The translations under genes and the position numbers were made by a program. A DNA stretch of 8,659 nucleotides from Planctomycetaceae bacterium (lineage in GTDB: Bacteria; Planctomycetota; UBA1135; GCA-002686595). Location of the stretch: the NCBI GenBank assembly GCA_013360535.1, contig JABWBL010000115.1:1-8659 (forward strand). The letters run 5' to 3'. Shown here in pieces: positions 1 through 5,598 of the stretch (position 1 is its first letter; each line of letters starts with the position of its first letter). The notes beneath the pieces are model-generated. The model did not search any database and was not told the origin of the DNA. It saw nothing but the letters and a program-made list of their open reading frames with translations.

Positions 1-976
1 CCAGCGCGCGCAGGATCGCGAGCTCGCGGCGGCGCTGGTGCATCGCGTCGTACAGGCTCGCGACGATCGACGCCGCGCCGACGAACACGGTCAGCCCCGC
101 GACCAGCACCAGCACGCGGTTCATCCAGCCGAGCTTGTCGAACAGCTCCGCCATCACGCGCGCGATCGGCCACGCGAGCGTCGCGTCCTTGCCGCTCTTG
201 TTGATCTCGCGGTCGAGCTCGAGCCCGACCTGCGGCGTCGTGAAGGCGAGCAGCACTGCGCTCACTTCCTTCACCTCGTCGGGAATCTCCTCTCCGGGTT
301 CCGCGTGGAATTCTTCACCCGTTCCGCGCAGCACGTGCCCGCCCATGCGGAACATGCCCTCGATCGGGATCCAAACGCAGCGGTCGAGCGGAGTGTTCGT
401 CGGCGCAAGCACACCGACGATCACGTAGTCCTCGTCGTGGGCGTGGCCCTCGTCGACACCGTGCGCGGGGTGGATCTCGTCACCGACCCGCGCGCCGGTG
501 CGCGAAGCGACGAAACTGCCGAGCACGGCCTCGCGCAGCGTCTCGTCGAAGATGCGACCTGCGGCGACCGCAGGCGCGCGCGGACCGAGCAGCTCGCGAT
601 CGAACATCTGCGTGTCCGTGCCGACGACGCGGAATCCGCGCCAGTTGTCGCCGACCGCGTAGGGCACCGCCGCGCGAACGCCGGGACGCGTCTTGATCGT
701 GGTGTACGCGCTCCACGGCAGGTTGCCGGGCGAAGTCTCGAGGTGGAACACGCTGTTGAGCACGAGCTGCAGCTGGCTGCCGCGGGCGCCGAGCACCGCG
801 TCGAAAGGCGTGCTCTCGATCGTGAAGACCGTGCGGCTCTGGGCGCCGATCACGAGCACCGCCATCACAAGGCCACTGGCGAGCGCGAGCGACAGCGCCG
901 TCACGAACGTCGACAGCGCGTGCTGGCGCAGGCTGCGGCGCGCGAGCAGCCACAACGAGTAGTGGCGGGCGCTCAT
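1..976 (-). CDS. ABC transporter permease, MacB/FtsX type (partial, 3' end outside window)
   Basis: Inner-membrane permease subunit of an exporter-like ABC system, partnered with the ATPase just upstream. The ATG at 976 overlaps the ATPase stop as ATGA, with GGAGG seven bases ahead. 325 codons are visible. One membrane segment lies at about residues 22-46 and is followed by a large extracytoplasmic domain (about 47-280) of the MacB periplasmic-core kind. That domain includes GARGSQLQLVLNSVFH (63-78) and a His/Asp-rich loop (169-184; H169, H172, H178, H180). A second membrane segment at 286-309 leads into LYDAMHQRRRELAILRAL, the usual start of the FtsX domain. The last two helices expected for the family lie beyond the left edge. 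Substrate is not shown. MacB-like relatives handle lipoproteins, peptides or other hydrophobic cargo, and the His-rich loop could suggest metal. The family call is firm; the substrate is unknown. Confidence 0.9.
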   Translation of the reverse strand, partial: MSARHYSLWLLARRSLRQHALSTFVTALSLALASGLVMAVLVIGAQSRTVFTIESTPFDAVLGARGSQLQLVLNSVFHLETSPGNLPWSAYTTIKTRPGVRAAVPYAVGDNWRGFRVVGTDTQMFDRELLGPRAPAVAAGRIFDETLREAVLGSFVASRTGARVGDEIHPAHGVDEGHAHDEDYVIVGVLAPTNTPLDRCVWIPIEGMFRMGGHVLRGTGEEFHAEPGEEIPDEVKEVSAVLLAFTTPQVGLELDREINKSGKDATLAWPIARVMAELFDKLGWMNRVLVLVAGLTVFVGAASIVASLYDAMHQRRRELAILRAL

Positions 977-1662
977 GAACGCGCCTCCGCGTGGCTCGCG
1001 CGATTGAGGTCGGCGAGGTCGAGCACCCGCTCGAACTGCGCGACGACCCGCTCGTCGTGGCTGACGACGAGCAACGCCGCGCCGTTCTCGCGGCACGTCT
1101 CGCGCAGCAACGTGAGCGCCGCATCGGCGTTCGCACGGTCGAGGTTGCCGGTCGGCTCGTCCGCCAGCACGAGGTTGGGCTTGTTGACCAGCGCGCGCGC
1201 GACCGCGACACGCTGCTGCTGGCCGATCGAGAGCTTGCGCGGCGTGTATTCGAGCCGCGAACCGAGCCCGACCCGCTCGAGCAGCTCGCGCGCGTGCTCG
1301 ACCTTCGCAGGCCCCGCGAACATCGACGCCAGCGCGACGTTCTCGAGCGCCGTGAAGCCCTGCAGCAGGTTGAAGGTCTGGAACACGTAGCCGACGTGCC
1401 GCGCCCGCCACGCGTCGCGCTCGGCCTCCGACAGCGGCGCGATGTCGCGCCCGGCGACTTTCACCGTGCCCGCGTCGGGCCGGACGATCCCCGCGATCAC
1501 GTGCAGCAGCGTCGTCTTGCCCGTGCCACTCTGCCCGCGCAGCGCCACCTGCTCTCCCGCGCCGACCACGAAGCTCGGCACGTCGAGCACGTCCACACGC
1601 CCGCCGTCGGGCGCCCCGAACGCCTTGCGCACACCCACGATCTCCAGCACCGCTTCCGCCAT
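973..1662 (-). CDS. ABC transporter ATP-binding protein, LolD/MacB/FtsE type
   Basis: Cytoplasmic ATPase that would power the MacB/FtsX-type permease encoded next. 229 residues from the ATG at 1662, the normal length for a LolD-like subunit. Walker A is GQSGTGKTT (43-51), the Q-loop glutamine is Q95, the signature is LSIGQQQR (144-151), Walker B is LVLADEP (164-170, catalytic E169), the D-loop follows in TGNLD, and the switch histidine is H202. The signature has Ile where LSGGQ has Gly, a tolerated variant. An in-frame TTG at 1692 would add ten residues, but the ATG fits family N-termini and has AGGA about eight bases upstream. The stop overlaps the permease ATG by four bases, so the two form one operon. 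It is divergent from gene A across 147 bases. A decayed copy of its 5' end lies at 4005-4116. LolD, MacB and FtsE cannot be separated by the ATPase alone. Confidence 0.93.
   Translation of the reverse strand: MAEAVLEIVGVRKAFGAPDGGRVDVLDVPSFVVGAGEQVALRGQSGTGKTTLLHVIAGIVRPDAGTVKVAGRDIAPLSEAERDAWRARHVGYVFQTFNLLQGFTALENVALASMFAGPAKVEHARELLERVGLGSRLEYTPRKLSIGQQQRVAVARALVNKPNLVLADEPTGNLDRANADAALTLLRETCRENGAALLVVSHDERVVAQFERVLDLADLNRASHAEARS
984..988 (-). promoter_or_regulatory. Strong ribosome binding site for the ABC permease
   Basis: On the minus strand GGAGG sits seven bases before the permease ATG, inside the last codons of the ATPase gene. With the ATGA overlap it supports translational coupling and fixes the permease start. 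It is one of few clear Shine-Dalgarno sequences here; most plus-strand genes lack one. Confidence 0.8.
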
Positions 1663-1755
1663 GCCTCCATTCCTAACGTCCCGCCGCCCCAACTTCGATT
1701 GCCCGCCGTGTTTGGGTTGGTTGCGACTGCGAACTCGCGTGCCAGCGCCTCAGCG

Positions 1756-1784
1756 TGGCGCAATGTCCGACCGTCACATACCGT
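1756..1784 (+). promoter_or_regulatory. Promoter of gene A (shared module, copy 1)
   Basis: TGGCGC at 1756-1761, a 17-base spacer, and TACCGT at 1779-1784, with 25 bases to the ATG at 1810. The same hexamers and spacing precede genes B, D and E, which is the main support. The spacing matches a sigma-70-type promoter although the -35 hexamer is far from TTGACA. The leader contains a CCC-CTC-GGG element, also seen in variant form in the other copies. Confidence 0.7.
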
Positions 1785-1809
1785 GGCATCCCCTCGGGCG
1801 ATTGAAACG

Positions 1810-2565
1810 ATGGCGGATTCCGGAGCTGAAGCTGCACAGGCGCGGAAGCAGCGGCGAGAGGCGATCCTGCTGGCGGCGGGGCGCGAGCGGAGGCGCACGC
1901 GCACGCGGCTGATGGCGTTGGGGTTCGGGTTCCTGGCGCCCGCGTTCTGCTTCCCGCTGTACTGGTCGTTCGGGTTCGACATCTTCGGACGGTTCTCGTT
2001 CGCGGTGCACGTGGGGGCCGCGCTCGGCATCGGACTGCTGGGGCTGCAGGTCTCGGGGCTGGTGAAGGAACCACGCCGTTCGGCGTTGCTCGCCGGCGCG
2101 CTCGCATCGGCGGCCTCCCATGCGTTGCTGATCGGTCTGGCACTGTCGCCCGCTTCCATCCTGCTTTTGTTGTGGGTCATCGGCCTGGTGGGGCTCTTGC
2201 CCTTCGGCACCGCGTGGACGCTGGTGCGAGCGGCGCGCGAGGTGTGGGAGAACTCGGCGCCTCTCCCGGCGCCCATGCGCTCGCGGCTCGGGGTGCTTGG
2301 TTTCATGCTGGCCGCCGCTGTTCCCGTGGGGCAGCCCGTGGTGCAGGAACTCGCGTTCGGCGTCGCGCTCGAACGCATCGACAGCACTGCGCCCGACGCG
2401 ATCGAGCGCGCGAACGACGTGCTCCGCTGGGTTCCATGGCTCTCGTCGAGGCCGCTGTGCGACGAAGCCGCGATGGAGAGCGACGAGGCTCGTTTCGAGC
2501 GCCTCTCGCAGCTCTACGAGCTCCGTTTTGGTCGGTCCATCGAGGAGGAACTGTGGGCAGACTGA
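1810..2565 (+). CDS. Multi-pass membrane protein of unknown function, paralog A
   Basis: 251 residues, not a family I recognise. A charged cytoplasmic-looking N-terminus (AQARKQRREA, 10-19) precedes about five hydrophobic stretches: roughly 34-56, 63-84, 91-112, 114-138 and 159-183. The fourth ends in the motif GLLPFGTAWTLVRAA (128-142). The remaining C-terminus (about 185-251) is hydrophilic and acidic, with ALERI, DAIERAN, WVPWLSSRPL and DEARFERLSQLYELRFG. These blocks recur in paralogs B and E. In the last third, A and B share more than half their residues over about 73 positions. The start is set by alignment with E (MADS/MVDS, then EAAQARK) and by the 25-base distance to TACCGT; the open frame extends much further upstream but without support. 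No Shine-Dalgarno is obvious. Two perfect hairpins follow the stop. An envelope role is inferred only from the membrane segments. Confidence 0.85.
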   Translation: MADSGAEAAQARKQRREAILLAAGRERRRTRTRLMALGFGFLAPAFCFPLYWSFGFDIFGRFSFAVHVGAALGIGLLGLQVSGLVKEPRRSALLAGALASAASHALLIGLALSPASILLLLWVIGLVGLLPFGTAWTLVRAAREVWENSAPLPAPMRSRLGVLGFMLAAAVPVGQPVVQELAFGVALERIDSTAPDAIERANDVLRWVPWLSSRPLCDEAAMESDEARFERLSQLYELRFGRSIEEELWAD

Positions 2566-2568
2566 ATG

Positions 2569-2593
2569 GACACGCGTCCGGGTTCCGCGTGTC
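2569..2593 (+). terminator. Hairpin 1 after gene A (no T-tract)
   Basis: GACACGCG (2569-2576) pairs perfectly with CGCGTGTC (2586-2593) around a 9-base loop, starting four bases after the stop of gene A. There is no following run of T, so it is either a non-canonical terminator or an mRNA 3' stabiliser. Confidence 0.4.
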
Positions 2594-2594
2594 G

Positions 2595-2611
2595 CGCCAC
2601 GTTTCGTGGCG
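2595..2611 (+). terminator. Hairpin 2 after gene A (no T-tract)
   Basis: CGCCACG (2595-2601) pairs with CGTGGCG (2605-2611) around a TTT loop, one base after hairpin 1. GTGGCGC at 2612-2618 offers a competing partner. The tandem arrangement suggests a transcript end between A and B, consistent with B having its own promoter. Confidence 0.4.
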
Positions 2612-2754
2612 GTGGCGCATCGCTGCGCGTCTCGGCCCCAGTTCCGCAGCCGCCTTCGCCGATCAGGCCGTGGTCGAGCGCGTTCAGCTTGCGCCGCTCA
2701 ATGCCCGGAAACCGGGAGTGCCGGCCGGTGGAACCGCCGATTCGCTGCGGGGCG

Positions 2755-2783
2755 TGGCGCGCATCTTGGTACGCGACTACTCT
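2755..2783 (+). promoter_or_regulatory. Promoter of gene B (shared module, copy 2)
   Basis: TGGCGC at 2755-2760, 17 bases, TACTCT at 2778-2783, then 26 bases to the ATG at 2810. The leader carries CCC-CTT-GGG at the same place as copy 1. The spacer resembles that of copy 3 (gene D) more than copies 1 and 4: both end in GCGAC or TCGAC directly before TAC. Confidence 0.7.
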
Positions 2784-2809
2784 CGAGTCCCCTTGGGCGA
2801 GCGTCCCTC

Positions 2810-3562
2810 ATGACGGAAGCGAATGACATGGCTGTGGCCAGCCCGCCCGCGCTGGACGAGCAGTCCGCACGAACCCGGCGACGCAAGCGGACGATCTACC
2901 TGACCCTCTGGTTCGGAATCATCGGCCCGGCGATTTGCTTCGGGCTCTTCGACGGAGTGGGGGCGGAGGTCTTCGGGCGCCTTTCGATTCCGCTGCGCGT
3001 GGCGGCCGCCAGCGGTCTCGCGTTGCTGCTCTTGCATGTGTCGGGCTTCGTCAGGTCGCCCAGGTCGCTGGCCCTCTTGAGCGGGTTCCTCGGGGCATCC
3101 GCCGTTCTGGCGTGGCTCACGGGAGCGCTCCTGCTGCCGCTGACCTTGGTCGGACTCATGGTCGGCATCGGACTTCTCGGCCTGATCCCGTTTGGCACCG
3201 CGTGGGTGCTGTTCCGTGCGGCGGGCGAAGCGTGGGACGATGCGGCGCCCTTGCCACCTTGGCGACGACCACAGCTCGGAGTCTGCGGTGCCGCACTCGC
3301 GACGCTCTTCCCTGTGGGGCAGCCGATCGCTCAGGAGATGAGCTACGAAATCGCGTTCGAGCGCTTGGAGCTGTCGACGTCCGATGCGATCGAGCGTGCG
3401 AGCGACGCCCTCGACTGGGTGCCCTGCCTGTCGCGCGAGCCGCTCCTCGACAAGGCCCGAAAGGAAAAGGACGAAGCGCGCTTCGACAGGCTCTCGAGGC
3501 TGAGCGAGCTGCAGTTCGGCTTCCCGATCTCCCGCGACGGCTATCTCCTCTTCCCGGATTGA
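2810..3562 (+). CDS. Multi-pass membrane protein of unknown function, paralog B
   Basis: 250 residues, paralogous to A and E. The N-terminus (1-27) differs from the other two but is also basic before the first helix (ARTRRRKR, 20-27). Hydrophobic stretches lie at about 29-50, 60-82, 87-109, 111-135 and 156-175. The family motif is GLIPFGTAWVLFRAA (124-138). The C-terminal part keeps YEIAFERLE, DAIERA, DWVPCLS and DEARFDRLSRLSELQFGF. The ATG at 2810 is preferred because it lies 26 bases after TACTCT; a second in-frame ATG at 2828 would remove six residues. No clear Shine-Dalgarno. Its core (LLPLTLV before the FGTAW motif) is closer to E, whereas the start of A is closer to E, so the three genes do not show one simple branching order. 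Function unknown. Confidence 0.85.
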   Translation: MTEANDMAVASPPALDEQSARTRRRKRTIYLTLWFGIIGPAICFGLFDGVGAEVFGRLSIPLRVAAASGLALLLLHVSGFVRSPRSLALLSGFLGASAVLAWLTGALLLPLTLVGLMVGIGLLGLIPFGTAWVLFRAAGEAWDDAAPLPPWRRPQLGVCGAALATLFPVGQPIAQEMSYEIAFERLELSTSDAIERASDALDWVPCLSREPLLDKARKEKDEARFDRLSRLSELQFGFPISRDGYLLFPD

Positions 3563-3650
3563 GCCCTCTCGCCGCTCGCTCTCTCGTGCCGTTCGACGTC
3601 CCGTGTCCCGTGGACCTCGAGTCGACGCCCCCGCGCTCGCAACCGCCAAC

Positions 3651-3920
3651 ATGATCCTCTCGTTCTGCAAGTTGAGAATTTCGGAGGCTGCTGCGCGCGA
3701 ATCCGCTGCGTCGCTCCCGTGGTTCCTGCACGAGGGGCTGACTCTGTTGCTGTTGGGCATCCCCCTGTGTGGGGTGCTCTGGCTCATCGGCCACACCACC
3801 CAAAGGCACACCCTCGGCGCGGAGTTCGCGCGCCTGCGCCGCGGCCGATGGTTCCGCGTCCTGTTGGGCTTGTGGGCCGCATCTGCCGGTGCTTACGCCG
3901 TGCTGCTCGCGGTTCAATGA
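3651..3920 (+). CDS. Small two-helix membrane protein (ORF C), hypothetical
   Basis: 89 residues from the ATG at 3651. Two hydrophobic segments, about 30-47 and 67-88, are joined by a basic loop (RLRRGRWFR, 61-69), giving a helical hairpin topology. Codon third positions are GC-rich as in the neighbours, which favours a real gene. An in-frame GTG at 3603 would add 16 residues without membrane character. No Shine-Dalgarno and no copy of the TGGCGC module precede it, so if expressed it is probably read through from gene B, 88 bases upstream. I recognise no family. It could instead be the remains of a larger gene, since the region after it holds duplicated debris. Confidence 0.5.
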   Translation: MILSFCKLRISEAAARESAASLPWFLHEGLTLLLLGIPLCGVLWLIGHTTQRHTLGAEFARLRRGRWFRVLLGLWAASAGAYAVLLAVQ

Positions 3921-4004
3921 GCCGCTGAGGTGGCCTGTGCACCAAGTGAGCCGCAACGCGTTGGCGCCGCAAGCATGGGCCGAGTCAACTCCCCGAGCCC
4001 CTCG

Positions 4005-4116
4005 TCCGGCGCCCCGAACGCCCTGCGCACGCCCGCGATTTCCAGCACAGCTTCCGCCCCGCCCTCATTCCTGACGCCTCGCCCACAACTTCGATTGCCG
4101 GCCGTATTTGGGTTGG
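4005..4116 (-). pseudogene. Decayed duplicate of the ABC ATPase 5' end and its upstream region
   Basis: This stretch aligns with 1607-1720 over 112 positions, with about 96 matches and one 2-base gap by hand count. Read on the minus strand it encodes AEAVLEIAGVRRAFGAPD, matching residues 2-19 of the intact ATPase (AEAVLEIVGVRKAFGAPD). The start codon is lost: the bases aligned with the ATPase ATG read GGG. Beyond the matching AFGAPD (residues 14-19 of the ATPase) the similarity fades, and no Walker A or later motif follows. It is therefore a non-functional fragment. The match continues more weakly toward the TGGCGC promoter at 4154, so the copied unit was probably the divergent ATPase/gene A junction. 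Confidence 0.85.
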
Positions 4117-4153
4117 GCTCGTCGTCCATCGGCGCCGTGCCGTTGAGCGCTCG

Positions 4154-4182
4154 TGGCGCGCTCCGACGCGATCGACTACGCT
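4154..4182 (+). promoter_or_regulatory. Promoter of lipoprotein gene D (shared module, copy 3)
   Basis: TGGCGC at 4154-4159, 17 bases, TACGCT at 4177-4182, then 25 bases to the ATG at 4208. The leader has CCC-CA-GG at the position of the CCC/GGG element of the other copies. It lies next to the ATPase relic just as copy 1 lies next to the intact ATPase gene. Confidence 0.7.
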
Positions 4183-4207
4183 CGTTCTTCCCCAGGCTCG
4201 TCGTTCG

Positions 4208-5527
4208 ATGTCTTTCCGTCAGTCCCTGAACGCGATGCGTTCGATGGGCATGTCCTTCCGCCTTGCACGAACGCTGTTTCCGCAGCGTCGACGTCGCCGG
4301 GGCGTCGCCTGCTTGTGTCTGCTCGCGGCCTGCAGCGCGCCGGAGTCGCGCGAGTCCGTTTCGGAATCAGCTGCGCCTCCCGCGAAGCCCACATGCGCCG
4401 TCCGAGGCCTCGTGCTCGGGTGGGATGACCAGCCGGTGGAGGGAGCGTGGGTCGAGGCGCACGACCGGCGTGAGGGGACGAGCTGGGGCGCGCGAACCGG
4501 CCCCGATGGAACGTTCGTCTTTCCTGACTTGCCCGCGGGAGCGACGCCCGTGCTGAGCGTGGAGCATCCGGCGTATGCCCACTGGCCGCTGTCGCCTTGC
4601 GACCGGCAGCGGCCGGTTCGCGAGCGTGAGGTCACCGTGCGTCTCAGGACTTCGAGGGTCGAGCCGTTCGTCGTTCAAGACAAGCGAACGTCGGAGCCGC
4701 TGCAGCACGTGGTTGTCGAGGTGTATCGGGTGGACACGCTGCTCACAGGCAAGGGGCGCGCCCTCCTGTGTCTGACGCCGGAGCGGTACGAATTCGACAC
4801 GACTCCGGGGATGGTTGAGGTCGGTTCGGAGCTCTCGGCCTATCGGGTCTGTGCCGAAGGGCATGTACCCGAGTTGATCGTTCTCGACGGCTCAAACCTC
4901 GGTGTGGGTGAACCGATCCTGGTTCGCTTGGCTCCGGAGAGCAGGATCGCGGCGCAAGTGGACCCGCCTCCTGGGCCGTCGCGCCGCTGGACCGCGCACC
5001 TCGAGATGACCTCGTTCTGGCCGAACTTCGAGTCCGATGACCGGTACATGACGATCGCGAACCTTGATCTCGTTCCGAGTCCTCAGGCAACGGTCGCCGA
5101 GGTTTCTCCGGAGGGCCAAGTCGAGTTCGCCGGACTTCCGCATGGCGACTACAGCCTCACGATCTGCGACGAGTCCGGCAGGTCGATCAGCGGTCCCGGC
5201 GAGATCGAGATCCCTCGCGGCCGCGAAGAGGTTGTCTCCGTGTTCATCAAGATCGGAAGCACGGATTCGTTGCGAATCGCGCTCAGCGAGATCGGACCCG
5301 AGGCGAAGCTGCCGATCTCCATCTTCCTGCGCTCCGAGCGCCACCACTTTGGGGCGTTCGTCGACGAACTCGGCGCAGCGGAGTTTCCACGCCTCGAGCC
5401 GGATCTCTATCGCGTGGAACTCAGGACAGCCTCTGGCGACCACCTCGTGTTTCCCGAGCCGATCCACGTCGGGTCCGGACCGCGAGATGTTCTCGTGCTC
5501 GACTTCCGCCTGGCCCGCAAGCGTTGA
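4208..5527 (+). CDS. Predicted lipoprotein with carboxypeptidase-regulatory-like domain (D)
   Basis: 439 residues. The N-terminus has an arginine run (27-31), a short hydrophobic stretch (32-41) and a lipobox LAAC with C42 as the likely lipidated cysteine, so the protein should be membrane-anchored outside the cytoplasm. Residues about 62-121 fit a CarboxypepD_reg-like Ig fold: AVRGLVLGWDDQPVEGAWVEA, then GPDGTFVFPDLPAG. Later pieces, PEGQVEFAGLPHGDYSLTI (301-319) and ELGAAEFPRLEPDLYRVEL (387-405), look like further beta-sandwich repeats. No catalytic motif is visible, so binding or structure is likelier than enzymology. The 41 residues before the cysteine are long for a signal peptide; in-frame ATGs at 4235, 4244 and 4250 are alternatives. 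The start at 4208 is chosen because it lies 25 bases after TACGCT, as in A and E. It is unrelated in sequence to A, B and E but shares their promoter. Confidence 0.85.
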   Translation: MSFRQSLNAMRSMGMSFRLARTLFPQRRRRRGVACLCLLAACSAPESRESVSESAAPPAKPTCAVRGLVLGWDDQPVEGAWVEAHDRREGTSWGARTGPDGTFVFPDLPAGATPVLSVEHPAYAHWPLSPCDRQRPVREREVTVRLRTSRVEPFVVQDKRTSEPLQHVVVEVYRVDTLLTGKGRALLCLTPERYEFDTTPGMVEVGSELSAYRVCAEGHVPELIVLDGSNLGVGEPILVRLAPESRIAAQVDPPPGPSRRWTAHLEMTSFWPNFESDDRYMTIANLDLVPSPQATVAEVSPEGQVEFAGLPHGDYSLTICDESGRSISGPGEIEIPRGREEVVSVFIKIGSTDSLRIALSEIGPEAKLPISIFLRSERHHFGAFVDELGAAEFPRLEPDLYRVELRTASGDHLVFPEPIHVGSGPRDVLVLDFRLARKR

Positions 5528-5544
5528 ACCGACATCGGCGTCGC

Positions 5545-5573
5545 TGGCGCGTTGTCGAAGCGTCGCATACCGT
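5545..5573 (+). promoter_or_regulatory. Promoter of gene E (shared module, copy 4)
   Basis: TGGCGC at 5545-5550, 17 bases, TACCGT at 5568-5573, then 25 bases to the ATG at 5599. The spacer matches that of copy 1 at about 11 of 17 positions and the leader carries CCC-TCA-GG. It begins 18 bases after the stop of gene D, so E can be transcribed independently. Confidence 0.7.
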
Positions 5574-5598
5574 GGAGGTCCCTCAGGTGAGTGACACG

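Noticed and set aside
38..1390. Long plus-strand open frame (450 codons) opposite the ABC genes
   Set aside because: It is antisense to two well-recognised genes, has an Arg/His/Ala-rich composition typical of reading high-GC codons on the wrong strand, and shows no motif.
1663..1680. TAGGAA seven bases before the ATPase ATG (minus strand) as a leaderless -10
   Set aside because: The last base of the hexamer is wrong and no -35 lies at a suitable distance. The same bases can be read as an AGGA ribosome binding site, so it is left unannotated.
1756..1785. Reading TGGCGC as the -24 element of a sigma-54 promoter
   Set aside because: Sigma-54 needs GG and GC dinucleotides ten bases apart. None of the four copies has GC at that place, and the TAC--T hexamer at a 17-base distance fits a sigma-70-type layout.
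5524..5598. Upstream TTG (5524) or GTG (5587) start for gene E
   Set aside because: The TTG start would place the promoter hexamers inside the coding sequence, and neither extension aligns with paralog A, which begins exactly at the ATG aligned with 5599.
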